Below are positions 23,051 through 34,260 of a DNA stretch of 64,000 nt, one piece after another. The DNA is from Opisthorchis felineus. Lineage: Eukaryota; Platyhelminthes; Trematoda; Opisthorchiida; Opisthorchiidae. Position numbers and translations under genes: made by a program. The notes beneath the pieces were generated by a model that searched no databases, was not told the origin of the DNA, and saw nothing but the letters and a program-made list of their open reading frames with translations. The stretch is from contig SJOL01008988.1 in NCBI GenBank assembly GCA_004794785.1, forward strand, positions 1,127,080 to 1,191,079, written 5' to 3'. Positions within the stretch are counted from its first letter, which is position 1, and each line of letters starts with the position of its first letter.

Positions 23051-24278
23051 ATTTATGGTCAACAGTGGTGTTCCTTCAGTTTCTATGGGCACTGCCTTTC
23101 CAGTGAACACCTGTTCAAGGTGATGTATTGATTAGTCGCGCCTACATGCGTGCATCATCATTCTAGACCTGAATCTGGAATTTTATCGAAGATTGCGTCC
23201 CATGTAGCGTTACAAAAATAAATGATCCTTTGGGAAACTGATGGTACATTAGAAAGCGATTGTAGTGCTAGACGACTGTCTTGTGAAATCGAGTCAATCT
23301 GACAGTCTGCTACGTTTGACACTGTCATGTGTCAGCGTATTTCCCGTAAATTAAGGTTTGGCCGCATCCTCAGGACATCAACTTGTCAAACTCTGTTTCA
23401 AAGTAAATTCGACTTTGGAGCGGATGCCGTAAGTGGACAAGAATGCAAAAATCACCGACTGGTCTTCAGAGTTCAACAACGCTGAATTCGGAACTCGCCG
23501 AATTAGAGGAAGATAAGTAACCAATAACACTAGCTAAACGTCATTCAACTGCACCTCTTCGTACGCAGATTCGGGGTTGTTTTTGTAGACGGTGAGGTGT
23601 CATATAAGGCACTGATAATTGTCTGTGTTGTGTCAGAGACTAGACCTGATGATTGCCTGCATTAGATTGAGACAAATGACACTAGGTCATTTCAGAATGG
23701 GGGTCTGGATAATCCTCCTTTGTGTACACAACTGGGAGACTAGAAATCGAATGACAATTGCCGAGTCGACCGCGAGTTTCCGAAGTCCATCAAACTTGGA
23801 CTGGTGACGCTGGAACACAGTTGTTGACGTAGTCATTGATCTGAGAATGAGCCACTTTGAGAGTTGTCATCTATTCCTTTTAGGCTCACAGTACCTTAGA
23901 AATTGGCATCAAGAACTGATAGACAACTATGAGAAAGAAACATTTTGTGGTCATCTTGCAGACGAAGCCGGGATGACGTTTTAAAGGAACAAAGACTCCT
24001 CAGCTAAAGACAGGCAACTAGGTAACAGTTTATCTGCTAGGCCGTCTTTGAAATGGAGCATGATGAGTTCAGGTCCCTCTGTTCTCATTCTTGTCAGGCG
24101 CGTTGTGAGTTACCTAGATTCAGATGATCACGGCAACCGTTTTATTTTTGGCTTACAGGGTGCCATCGAAATCCATGCTTGAACACTTTTAGCTAGGAAG
24201 AAAACCAGGTTTTGTTTCTGCTTCCGAGAGATAAAGCTGTGCGAATTTGCCTGTTGTCCACTTTGAGTTATAACTTCA

Positions 24279-24335
24279 CCGTCATCATCATCATCATCAT
24301 TGACAGTAATACACCAGCAAGGCACATGGGGAAGA
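24279..24335 (-). mobile_element. LINE 3' terminus with GAT-repeat tail
   Basis: On the minus strand GCCTTGCTGGTGTATTACTG leads into a GAT-repeat run (24279-24300), as at the ends of the copies at 15.2 and 32.1 kb. The sequence 5' of it (to about 24690) may be more 3' UTR but has no LINE coding signature. Confidence 0.55.
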
Positions 24336-24704
24336 AACCCCTAGTAAAGAGTGGGAAGACAAGAAGAGGGTAGAGAGCGGGAGAGAGAGAGGTAGTATAG
24401 AGAAGTCCCACGTCCTTAAGAAAAACGATTAAGAACAAGGCGCTCACACCACTGAATGACGTTGTAATAAACCCATCTGAGCGCCTGAATCTGCTATCCT
24501 TCGTAAAGAGGATGTCTTGTGTAAAGTCACAAATTTGTATGAGATGTCCGGAAATAGCCAAACAACAGAAACCCTTGAACTGGTGTAACCAAAATGCCAT
24601 TTTGCTAACGGGCGAAGGCACCGCACTCTCACTCTTTTTACCATTAACGGTATTGGTTATGCTGGACCAAGTTGTGCGCCTACAATGAACCAATAAACGA
24701 TGTA

Positions 24705-24880
24705 GCTTCGGTATCCTTTCAGTTCATCGCTGTCGCGCTACTCGAAACAGGCACGAGGTTCGAACTACTACACGATTGCCCCAACCGTAGGAAGAACCGA
24801 GAAGCCATGACCGGAGTCGAACGATGGACTTTCTGGTCATGTGGCTTCGCACGTTAACCTTTGTGCGATCTCGAAGTCCG
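24705..24880 (-). mobile_element. Diverged tRNA-derived SINE (S1-related)
   Basis: Reverse complement begins TCGAGATCGCACAAAGGTTA, has CATCGTTCGACTCC (box B) and a body with GGTTGGGGCAATCGTG...GTGCCTGTTTCG that parallels S1. Distant from the other copies. Confidence 0.55.
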
Positions 24881-24993
24881 CGTATATCAGCATGTGATGG
24901 ACGAAATGTAGGAAACACACATCATGTGCGGTACAGCAACGAAAAGTTATGCAACAGTGTAGTGGTAATACGAAGTTGTTTTTTTTTTTACAG

Positions 24994-25178
24994 AGAATAA
25001 GTACCTGAACGGCAATTACGCTTTCTGCAAGAACCTTGTTGAGTCATTTGGCACGTACGAAGACCCGGTATTATGTACGGGGATAAGTTTTACGAAAAAC
25101 CATTCGCCGGTGACTGCAGATGCGAGAGAAGGTACTTTCGACAAACTGGTGCATCTGGATGGTAATTGTGACAGAACT
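24994..25178 (+). CDS. CI-MPR-like gene, exon (Cys-rich repeat, first half)
   Basis: An excellent acceptor (ten T then ACAG, ending 24993) and donor (ACT|GTAAGT) bound an open frame reading NKYLNGNYAFCKNLVES, then PVLCTGISF and LVHLDGNCDRT. In CI-MPR (IGF2R) each repeat has Y-x-I-N-x-C near its start and then a short A-V-C motif. YAFCKNL...PVLC fits that order and spacing. Such receptors carry phosphomannosyl lysosomal enzymes between Golgi and endosome. The exon ends in phase 0 and joins the next exon across a 123-bp intron. The family call is by motif pattern only. Confidence 0.5.
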
Positions 25179-25301
25179 GTAAGTCAAAGATCTACAGAGA
25201 TGTTTAAGGATCCCGTATAAGTAACACTCTTTCTTGGAACCTATGTGTCCCACGGTATCAAATAGAGTTGTTAGACCTAATGTGACCTACAAACTCCACA
25301 G

Positions 25302-25586
25302 GTAGACGTGGCCGCACCGTGGAACCGTAAGCTCCTCTCAACTTTGTACACGAATTGCACCGGACAAAATGATTGCAATCCTGTTGTTCTGATTGATTTT
25401 CACTGTGATCTGGTGACGCTGTATCGAAATCGTGTGACTGAAACATATTTCCTGAAGCTTTTCAATATGCGAAATAATTTAAATGACGTGATCAAAGTCT
25501 TCATGTGGAGGATTCTGAATTCAACCTACCGGTTGACTAAACGTCCATCTGATATTAGCAAATTATCCAATGAAAACCTTTGGTTA
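25302..25586 (+). CDS. CI-MPR-like gene, exon (Cys-rich repeat, second half)
   Basis: Acceptor ACTCCACAG at 25301, phase 0. The 95-codon open frame reads VDVAAPWNRKLLSTLYTNC, then GQNDCNPVVLIDFHCDLVT and VIKVFMWRILN. This matches the second half of a CI-MPR repeat: L-x-x-Y-x-N...C, a basic or polar link, I-x-F-x-C and then F-x-W. The likely donor is TTA|GTAAGA at 25587. An earlier donor (CTG|GTGACG at 25413) would also keep phase 0. Together with the exon at 24994 it forms most of one repeat, which is the strongest local evidence for the gene. Confidence 0.5.
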
Positions 25587-26079
25587 GTAAGAATGAAGCG
25601 CGAATTATAGGAGAACTTTGCTCGAAATGCAAGAGGCTGATCTGAATTTTTGTCACCATGCGTTAGGTAGTCGAGAGGGGATCAACAGACACGTTAGTCT
25701 TAAAAGAGTTTGAAGGCCGTCGATACCAACTAGATATTTTGACCATAAATGAGCAGCAAACTGGTTTAGCTTCCGAAAACTGACCAAAGGTGGTTCAGCC
25801 CAGGTAAGTGTACTATTCCAGTTCGTCAGCTTGGAATAATTCATTCATCCACTGAATATCGATTATTCTGTTCCCTACCCCAAAAGCTCAGGTTGTGTTC
25901 GCTGTCGCTAATGGATTCTGCTCAGTTCGCCATGTTATTCCCCTATAGTGGCACAGACTGATTAAATTCACACCACTCGATTGTAACCAATGTAACGCAG
26001 AAGAAAAACGGCATGTTAATCCGCCGTCTAATGGCATTGCATTTATCTATAAGAAGAAAACATCTTCCCGTTTAACAAC

Positions 26080-26295
26080 AATATTTCCGGGCTCCAAGTT
26101 GGCATTTGTTTTATTCCGTCTGACAGTTGGCAGTCCGTCTGCACAAAATTGGGGGATGTGCGGGTTGGTGAATCAAATATGAAGAAGTTCCAGCAGTGAG
26201 GGGGAGAGGGGGAGTGGAGCCGACGCGAGCATCACTATCTATAAAAAAATCGGTAGACTATCGTAAATTACTGAACGATACAGGAAGAATATAAT
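26080..26295 (+). repeat. Dispersed repeat related to 20335-20760
   Basis: TTTATTCCGTCTGACAGTTG, a G-rich run and ATCTATAAAAAAATCGGT parallel the copy near 20.4 kb. More of the same family resumes at about 26870-26930 (TTTCTACTACTTGTTAGTAG), so the 26.3-26.9 kb insert may lie inside it. Confidence 0.45.
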
Positions 26296-26391
26296 TGTAT
26301 CTAAGTAAAAGAAGAAATTTTCATAAGATGGCACTTTAGGGGAGATTATCTAACCACAGCCATACGATACAAAGTACATGATGTCTCTGAA

Positions 26392-26656
26392 TATTTGCCT
26401 CGTTATTTCAGTCAGGTGACTGATCGATCGACCGCTGGTCCGCAAGCTGAGACACGAAAACCTGTCTCATCGATCGCTAAACACATTCTGTACACTGGAC
26501 ACAGAGTTGACCCCACTATAGTGTTCAAAATTTTACTACGCAATATTAGCTTGAGGTTGCGAGCTTTCAGTGATGCCATATTGATCAATCAACACCACAC
26601 CAGATTGTGCCCGCAAAAGACTGACACAAGCCACCAGGTGGCCTTGGAATTATGAG
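26392..26656 (+). mobile_element. Penelope-like retroelement remnant (post-RT C-terminal region)
   Basis: An 86-codon frame reads SSIAKHILYTGHRVD, then RLRAFSDAILINQHH and TRLCPQKTD. Penelope-like elements end with a GIY-YIG endonuclease followed by a segment of the form AEH--NTGH-ID...R...E---I----P-LN, and this pattern matches reasonably. No reverse transcriptase part is seen next to it. It may be the source family for the hammerhead repeats in this window, but no ribozyme lies within 5 kb of it. Confidence 0.35.
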
Positions 26657-27117
26657 CCGGACCTGATTGTCTCCGTTTGATTGCTATTTATTCCTATCTA
26701 CGATGTTAAGTTGGCAGTCTTTATTATCGACGCTGAAGGGGTAAAAGTAACATGCTGAACTCTCAAAGACTGTCTTTTAGCTGTATTATTCAAATGGATA
26801 AGAGTGACCCAATATTTTGAATTTCTCAAAGGAAATACATGACTGGCTCAGTCTGTCCTAATTTTCCAGGAAATTTCTACTACTTGTTAGTAGTTAAACG
26901 GTTAACTCGATTGCCTCTTTGAACTGACGGATCTGGACAAGTGCAGTGCTGTCCAGCAATCAAGCTCTGCGCCTAATTCAGTATAAAAAGCGGTGGTTGT
27001 CAGCCGACAGTATTTTTACCAGCCTGCTCAAGCATCACCATATAGAGGCTTCAAACCGGCTACTGTTCACTTGGGGTTGCCTTTAAATCCATCCAACTTT
27101 CAGACAGACTATGGACC

Positions 27118-27235
27118 TCAGAAGGGTTTGGTAAACAATCGGTAGTTTTTAATTGGGCTGTTTGTTTGTTTGTTTACCAAACCCTTCTGAGACGATGATT
27201 TCTCAATCGGTTCCAAACTTTTTCCAGATAATGGA
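27118..27235. repeat. Small inverted-repeat element related to the 17-kb foldback
   Basis: A perfect 21-bp inverted repeat (27118-27138 and 27170-27190, containing GAAGGGTTTGGTAAAC) encloses 31 bp that include GGTAGTTTTTAATTGGGC. The outer flank TCAATCGGTTCCAAACTTTT also follows the foldback element at 17.4 kb. Confidence 0.65.
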
Positions 27236-28427
27236 CTTGTTGAATGTCTGAAATTGTGCACAATTATTCTTGTGAAGCACCGTTGGGAAAGCTGATTATT
27301 CTTCGGATAATGAGTCGTAATTCACACTTTGTTTTTATCCTCATGGAGAACCTGCTGATCTGACAGGCATGGATTACAAAATCATCGTTACAATGCTATC
27401 GGTTGCAGTACTATCGTGACTACCAGCATAAGGAGGAAAGCCCTTTGCCGCGGAGTTGCTTGTTAGCAAACACCAGCTAAACGGTTACAAACTATTGGAC
27501 AGGAAAGTAAACATCTCATATGCACCTTGTTTTTAAAAACTGAACATCCTCACGCGTCTTCTTGAAATTTCGTGGATATTCATTGATTATCGCGCAATTG
27601 TAAACGAACGCTGCAGAGCAGTTCCACAAGTTCCGTAATAAACCCCATCTTCCATTAGACGCGAGGCGGAGTTACGAGAAAACCACATACTACTCGCATG
27701 ACTTATCAGTAGTACCTGCCGTTACACTTGTAGTAGTATCCGCTATTACACCAGTAGGGTGGCTAGCGATGCGGGTGCTACCGCTGACAGTATACTGCCT
27801 GTTGCACCTTATCTAAGCACTTCTTGACTTTTTCATGTTGACCATGCTGCATATTTGGAATTGGTGGTGGTTGCGGTTGTCCCCAATATAAAACCTCCTT
27901 TGGCCTTTGAACGGCGCCCGGTGAGATTGCGTAAGTCAAATTGGTCTGGGTGTGTGGGGAGCAAGTGAGTCTTCAGACCCAGGATAGATGGACTAATTCG
28001 TGAAGGCGGAATTTCCGTAGAACTGATTCGTTCCCCTCCCTAAGACCTAGCTGACATTCGCTCCGTGGTTCAAGCTGCTGACTTTTTGGTCGAAACTCGG
28101 CTGAGATTCTCAAGATTTTTGCATGGTTGGTTGCAATCTTTGTCAGCATGGGATTGCGTTTCTGTCCCACTTTTAGAAACCTGATACTTCGCAGTAAGGT
28201 CTCACTGAGTACAGTTGGGATGGAGAGTGGGATTGGATTTTGAAGTGGCACTCCCGTTGGACTCCGAGTGAAGCACTTTACGAACTCTTAATATGAGCCA
28301 CTTCATCGCATATGCAGCATATGTACTCCAGCGTTTGACCTTGAAACACTGTTCGGATTACAGAGTGATGTAAGAGGATCGTGCGTTGCCAGCCGTGACT
28401 ACTTGAACCTCTTTGTACTTTCCACAG

Positions 28428-28604
28428 ATAGTTTTGGCCTCGGCAGAAGACATATTTTCTAAGTGGGCATACGACGTTGCATGTCTCAACTCAGGCTATC
28501 CATCTGGCTATTTACCACGGCTGCATTGTAAAGCTGGGGTGGGAGGCTGCACTACCAACATCCGAAGTGTGACTTTCAATCCACCTAGCCTGGATCTTAA
28601 TCTA
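28428..28604 (+). CDS. CI-MPR-like gene, exon (W-x5-C motif)
   Basis: Acceptor TGTACTTTCCACAG at 28427, phase 0, agreeing with the exon ending at 25586. The frame reads IVLASAEDIFSKWAYDVAC, then LPRLHCKAGVGGC and PSLDLNL. IFSKWAYDVAC fits the F-x-W-x-T-x-x-A-C signature that closes each CI-MPR repeat, and the later Cys and LDLNL could open the next one. The donor is uncertain: CTA|GTCTGA (phase 0) is used here, and CATT|GTAAAG at 28528 is an alternative. Confidence 0.4.
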
Positions 28605-28759
28605 GTCTGATCAGCCGCTTGTGAAGTAAATGAAACCACGAGTTTCAGTAACATAGAAGTTGAGTTCAGCAAACGCTAGTTCCGTGGGCCCTCCGATACT
28701 ACTTTTTTCAGTACAGCCTAGATTTCCCGGCCACCGGTAGGTGATATCTTCCTTGCGAG

Positions 28760-28857
28760 CGAACTACAACTCAAAATGCTCTACCAAAACTCTGGTTTCT
28801 ATGAGACCAGCTTGGAGATAAAGTGTGGGGATGCCGATTACGGCTACATCAGCTGCG
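28760..28857 (+). CDS. CI-MPR-like gene, candidate exon (YQNSG motif)
   Basis: Reads ELQLKMLYQNSGFYETSLEI, then KCGDADYGYISC. It resembles L-x-L-x-Y-x-N-G...S-x-I-x-C of CI-MPR repeats. Acceptor TTCCTTGCGAG, donor TGCG|GTAATT. Its entry phase does not match the end chosen for the previous exon, so one border or a missing exon is wrong. Confidence 0.35.
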
Positions 28858-28889
28858 GTAATTTTGCGGGATTCTTGCTGCTCCTCTAG

Positions 28890-29124
28890 TAATGGAAGCA
28901 TTGGAACTGAAAGCTGAAAATAATATTGGAATGCAAGCCGTCGGCCTGAAGGAAGTAAGCAGTCGAGAAACAAGGGATAAATTACAGACAGTCTGTCGGT
29001 TGACAGACAGAGAAGTTTTTTCGTGCAGAAGAACATTAGCGATAGTATTTCTCAGAATTATTGACCACCAACCAGTATATAGTTGGAATGATATGGGCCA
29101 ATGTAACTCCCAGTGTACGAACAG
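28890..29124 (+). CDS. Candidate exon after a 32-bp intron
   Basis: An acceptor with a pyrimidine tract (TTGCTGCTCCTCTAG, 28889) and a good donor (AACAG|GTGAAT). The entry phase fits the exon ending at 28857, giving a 32-bp intron, a size known for flatworms. The 78-codon frame has several Cys and the phrase VYSWNDMGQC, but the middle does not look like a CI-MPR repeat. Confidence 0.3.
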
Positions 29125-29363
29125 GTGAATAATTAATGAGTGCTGGAATTACTTAATATAGTTTCCCGAAGATTTCGTGAGCTGTCTTGGCTGTGATTAG
29201 TTTGTGGTCACGCGATCTACACAGGTTGCTATTGACCATGGGTCACGTGGGTTGGGAGCGAGATTAGGTGAGGAATGAGTAAGTTCTACTGGTTTCGGCC
29301 ATCTACTAACAAATGCAAACCACTCATTAGTTGTATGAGTTTGGTCCTACGAGACTTTTTTAG

Positions 29364-29534
29364 CCTATCGATTGCAAGTTGCCAGTGTTATTGAATCCGT
29401 GATCCTTGAGACAGTAGAGCTGTGCACCACAACTCTGCTGGAAGATATTCTTAGCAAACCACCTTTTTATAATCCACTAGGCATAACACTGTGGAGCTCA
29501 GGCGCATACGTGCGATGTGGAAATGTTGTCTTCG
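29364..29534 (+). CDS. Candidate exon of the CI-MPR-like gene (W-x7-C motif)
   Basis: Acceptor GAGACTTTTTTAG, frame reading YRLQVASVIESVILETVEL-C and later GITLWSSGAYVRC. The W-x7-C spacing is the same as in the exon at 44405. Donor TTCG|GTAGCT. A tRNA-like repeat begins directly after it. Confidence 0.3.
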
Positions 29535-29650
29535 GTAGCTCTGTGGGTACGACTGGTCATCGGACAAGCAGGAGGTTGCGAGTTCGGGTCCCACTTGTGA
29601 GCATCTATCTTCACTGCATCACGTTAATTCGACTCTGGACTGAAGATAAT
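29535..29650 (+). repeat. tRNA-like repeat fragment
   Basis: Contains GGTTGCGAGTTCGGGTCCCAC (box B-like). Related to S2 but too diverged to assign firmly. Confidence 0.4.
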
Positions 29651-30294
29651 CAGACTAGTGTACCGAGTGGCAAGCTGTTTTGTGTACACAGAGTTCTAAA
29701 GTCATCAGTCGACTTACCAACCCACCCCCCTGAAGCGGTATCCTCTCCAAAACGGCCACAAGACTACCATGCTAATGCAAACTGTTAGTGGGGTTTTCTT
29801 TGAATTCCGTCTAACACGATTAGATGAGTTTGATTTTGAACATGTGAAGAATGCCAAAACATGCCGGAATTACTACGACACCAGTTCAGTTGTCTCCACG
29901 TTTTGGTTATCTCCCAGATTCTGCACTTCAAATTTGGATAGAATTTTTAGGCCGTGATATTGGTGGATATGCATATATTATCCAAGAGCTGACTAAGCAG
30001 GCTCCACTTATAGCATTTGGGTGTCCGGAATTTGCCAGATATTCGTGACAACTGCCGGTGTACACCTCGAGCACAAATAATACCTTGTTCAGGAAATGAA
30101 ACAACTCAATCCGATGTTGCCGAAACATGAAATTCGGCAATAGTTCACTGGAGTGTTTCAAGTGAGTGGAAGTCATGAGAAGAACGAAGGTAATGAGCAA
30201 AGCTTGTTCTCTGTGACTGGTCCTCTTGGTTGGTACATCGCAAAATTGTGATACCAGAAAGGACGTTCAGAGTTTATGCCCCTTAATGAAAGGA

Positions 30295-30682
30295 AGAAGA
30301 AGGGGGGTTGAATGGGTCATTGTGTCACGGAATGAAGTGAGTGACGTCAGTTTCGGACAAGGTCGCAGGCCAGCTCGATTTCAAAGTCGCACAAGGCTCT
30401 TTTGGACGCAAAGTTGTGAGTCATGCAATCGCCGCTGCGCTCGTAACAACCGTGATCAGTTCAGAGGTACCTAGTATATGTCAAGTCATCCAGGTCACCA
30501 TCAATCGCAGAGGTGATTGGAATCCGACCACATGACCCAAACATTTTCATCCGAATTTGCTTATGCGACCTTTGAACTTCAGCCGGCCTGCGAAAAATCC
30601 CGTCCCATAATCGTGTCTGGCGTTGACGTCACTCATTCGATTCCGTGACCCGTTGAGCCGTGTACCTTCCCTCTTTTTCAGG
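30295..30682. mobile_element. Second foldback element, diverged inverted arms
   Basis: Left arm about 30295-30400 and right arm about 30560-30682 are inverted copies sharing GGGTCA-TGTGTCACGGAATG, GAGTGACGTCA, CGCAGGCC and TTCAAAGTCGCA-like blocks. No coding capacity. Confidence 0.55.
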
Positions 30683-30829
30683 CAACCTTTGCACGCGACT
30701 TTTAGTGTCATAAATTTATGATGTATTAGCCAAGAGAACAAATCACAGAAACCAGTCTTGTTCGCTACTTTCGTTTTTCTCATTCACCAGTGTTTCAGAT
30801 CGACCAAAAATGAATGAATTCTGTCGCCC

Positions 30830-32080
30830 TACGGCGGTGGTCGGCAAACCAGTACCTTATTTCTAGCGGTTACTGCGAACAACCTGGTGTTCCTTTTAGG
30901 GAAGGTGTTGGTACAGCACACGTTGTTAAGCGGAGGGAGCGCTTTGTGGCTACGTGTGGTAGGAAGGTGATTTAGCGGCGAGAACGTGATCGGTCAGCAC
31001 ACTCCCTTTGTAATCATCATTTCTAATTTGAAGTGTCCGCCTTGAGAGCTATCGGCACCGATTACGAAGGAGTTTATTTTTTAGGGAATACGTGCACTGT
31101 ATCTACCGGTATAGGTGTGTTCTTCAAGTGACTTTCAAAAAAGCGTGTTGGTCTTATATTTGGCTGCATACCAGCCAGCTCTCTACAATCTATTTCCGTT
31201 CTCTATGTGTCGCTTTTGATATTGATCTGACACGATTGCTTTGAATACGAAAAATCGATTGCTCTCTTCTCTTGCTGGAAATGACTGACAGCAAAATAAA
31301 CGTGCGCCATGTACTGTGTGCTTAGAACAGTTACAGCGTCAGAGAAATATGAAGCATTGTTATTTTACGGAACACAAAACACATTCAAACTTGTACAAAA
31401 CTTGATTAGTTATGGATGATTGATTACTGGATATAATGAAACACAAAACCACTAAAATTTCTAGGTAACTATATACTAATTTGAGGGGGGTTTGGTCCCC
31501 ATCTAAGCAAGGAAGCATTGGTCTCGAGGTTTGCCCTCATTAAAGGTGGCCGGTATATCACATATTATGCCATGCCACGACTGTATATATCAGGAAATCA
31601 AGGCGAACGCCAGTGAAGTCTTTGAGGACCACGTCCACTTGATGAGCACCAAGAGGGATAAAACCAGTGGTGAGCTGTCCAGCGGTTTTCACCAATCTTA
31701 TTCCGTCAAGAAAATATATTGTGGTACGTCGAATGAAACATGAGGCACTCTATGGTGACGAATATCAGTTGAAGAATATCATAAAAAGGAGGTTCATCTG
31801 GAATTTAGATGAGTGTACAAGTGAACGAAGTCGGACCATTTCATACCGCGCTGGAGAGTAACCTTCGATTGGGAAATTCTTTAGGGATAGCGTCAACCCC
31901 ATGCTTCAGGACAATGTGTACTGGTTCATCAGCTTCTTGAGAGGCTAGTGTCCGGTACTCCGTCCGCTTTACTGTATGAACCCAACGACTTCGGAAATTC
32001 AACTTTGTAGATGTTAGCAGCACCAAGTGGGATGAGAAAGATCGAAGGGACGCAGTCCCAACAAAGAAGGAGCCTACTGT
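30830..32080. other. No firm gene
   Basis: Two exon-like segments have fair splice borders (about 30905-30960; 31594-31669, reading EIKANASEVFEDHVHLMS before a CAGTG|GTGAGC donor), but neither carries a recognisable motif. Confidence 0.25.
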
Positions 32081-32082
32081 CA

Positions 32083-32096
32083 CCATCATCATCATC

Positions 32097-32127
<31 letters not shown>

Positions 32128-32625
32128 CAAAAGCAACATCACTGTTGACACCGATGCTTCACTGCCGTACAACCATAAAGCTCATCTTGTTGTATTTAAG
32201 ACCATAGAGTGAAAAGAGTGGGTGAGGGAGGGGACCTAGTGTTGGCCTATGTCAAGAATTCCTCCAAGCGCTCAATCAGACAATCTGAAAAGAAACTAAC
32301 AGCACGAAAGCCACTGACATCGATCAGCCACCATTTCTTGCAGTGTCTCCAGCCAAGCACAAGCGGGGCCACAGGGACCCCATCCTGGAAGGCGTACAAC
32401 ACCAACAACACCCGAATTCTTCGTAATCTCTTTCACGCCCTCCTGCCAAGTCATACGTTGTCTACCTCGTGGTTCGAAACATTCCGAAAGAGGCACGGAG
32501 AACAGCACTCGTCTCGGTAGACGGTGTTTCTGCATGCGTACCACATGACCGGGCCACCGCAGTTGATGGTGCTGGGTGTTTTCTGCGATTGAACTACCTG
32601 CCGCACAAACAAATACACATTTTCT
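32083..32625 (-). mobile_element. LINE 3' end with long GAT-repeat tail
   Basis: The minus frame gives LRWPGHVVRMQKHRLPRRVLF, GRQRMTWQEGVKEITKN, RLPGWGPCGPACAWLETLQ and DRCQWLSCC. This is the C-terminal end of the LINE ORF, followed by the shared 3' UTR and a tail of about 15 GAT/GGT units (32083-32128). Such trinucleotide tails are typical of RTE-clade elements. This is the best-preserved LINE end in the window. Confidence 0.85.
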
Positions 32626-32629
32626 AATC

Positions 32630-34065
32630 ACCTCGTTACTAAAGAGGAGCATATGTGCGCGTATGCAGTCATATCGGTCTATACGTCCAAGAAACCTAAC
32701 CAGGCACATCCACCATCATTCTGGAAAGTGGGAAACTCACAAAACTCCAGGAGATGCTCTAAAACGATGTCTTCAAAAGTACTAACGTACTGATCGATAA
32801 TTCGTGGTAACAGTTGACTGGGCAATGCGAAATCAGCACTAACAGATATATCAGGTACGAGAGAAATCTGCTTACATTTAACCGATGATGGTTACTTACT
32901 GATTTGTCTTCTGATGCTGATTATCATCATCGTTTACGAATTCCATGACACTGACGATGCAATCTCTAGGAAACGAAGAAAATATCAATAGGTGGTCTGA
33001 ACTCAACGGATCGATGCTGTTGTATTCAGCGAACTGGTCTTATAGACAGTTTTATCGCTAATATACTATCGAGACATAAGGGGTTTCAAGCTCATTGGCT
33101 TATTCCTATTTCTTTTCGGGCTTAGTTAGCCAATTCTAGGTGTAGACTGGTTCAGTACTTACGAACAGATGTTGTATCGGCCTGTCCCGTTAAAAACAAG
33201 AGATGTCAAACCATTTCGGCCGATCCAACCGGAAGAAACACTTTGTTTTTCGGCAGAAAAAAAACCCAAATAACTCTTGGTTTTGGCAAAGGTTTTCAAA
33301 TAAACAGGCATTTAGAAGAATTTAGTGTTTGCTGCCTAAATCTTGAAGGAAGCAAGGATTCCAAAAAGTCTGGTTGGTTGCTCAAATGAAACAGGCCAGT
33401 AATACCAAGATGTTCTTCGACGTGACGAGAATTGCCATAGTGTTCGTGCCCATATCAGACCTTTCAGTAAGCACCCTCTCCCAGAAGGGGCCCTAATTTG
33501 TAACTGGTGAATCAAAATATCAAATCCAAAATGACGTTAGAGGGCACACCTCACCCAGTTGGTATTCTTTACCGATACTCAGATCCGCCAGGTAACTCAG
33601 AGGCGTTGGATCGTATTAGCTGCGTAAAATGTATATTACTGCAATACCTGTCGTGCAACTAAATTCTCTTATCTATGCTAGTTTTGAGCTCCCAGAGTAG
33701 TGATCCATCGTGGGTAGTTTCCTGCCACCTGACAAAAGCATACTAACAAGCCAGACAGACCAGAGTCGCTGACTCACCAATCTACAGAATCATCCTAAAA
33801 GTGAGGCTTGTTTCCTATGGTCGGTCGTCACAAATTTATTTGTAGCTAAACTGGAATCACGTGAATGTTTCGGTAGATTCACGAGCACAAATATGAGGCG
33901 GGGAGGGAGGGATAACAAATCTACGTTTTCGAACGGGAATTCACGTTCACATTCATTTGTAGTTAACACATAAAGCCTACCTGACAAATCTTAAAAACGG
34001 CCGAACCGAAGATGCTGCCAGCGATTTCTCTTCAAACTAACCAGTAGTGTATGCTGTGAAGGAAA
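32630..34065. other. No gene recognised
   Basis: AT-rich, repeat-poor sequence, probably intronic. Confidence 0.4.
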
Positions 34066-34067
34066 AA

Positions 34068-34260
34068 AATTTCTTTATTTTTTTTATTTTTTGGTTTTAT
34101 TTTTTTCTTTTTTATTTTTTTTATCTTGTTATTCTTTTTCTATTTTTTTTATATCTTTCTTTTTTTTTTTTTATTTTTTTTTATTAATTTTGCTGTTCTT
34201 GTAAAACTGAAATTCGGACAACAAGGATAAAGATGGTCCTTTGTTTTGTTTTGTTTTGTC
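34068..34260. repeat. T-rich low-complexity tract
   Basis: Nearly pure T with scattered A (34068-34192), then a TTTTG run at about 34238-34258. Confidence 0.9.

Noticed and set aside
30905..30960. Exon-like segment between TTCCTTTTAG and GTGTG|GTAGGA.
   Set aside because: No Cys or other motif of the receptor, no phase-matched neighbour, and the surrounding sequence looks repetitive.
32296..32709. The 137-codon minus frame as a host gene.
   Set aside because: It carries the LINE C-terminal signature (GHVVRM, RLPRRVLF, PGWGP, DRCQW) and is followed by the LINE tail.
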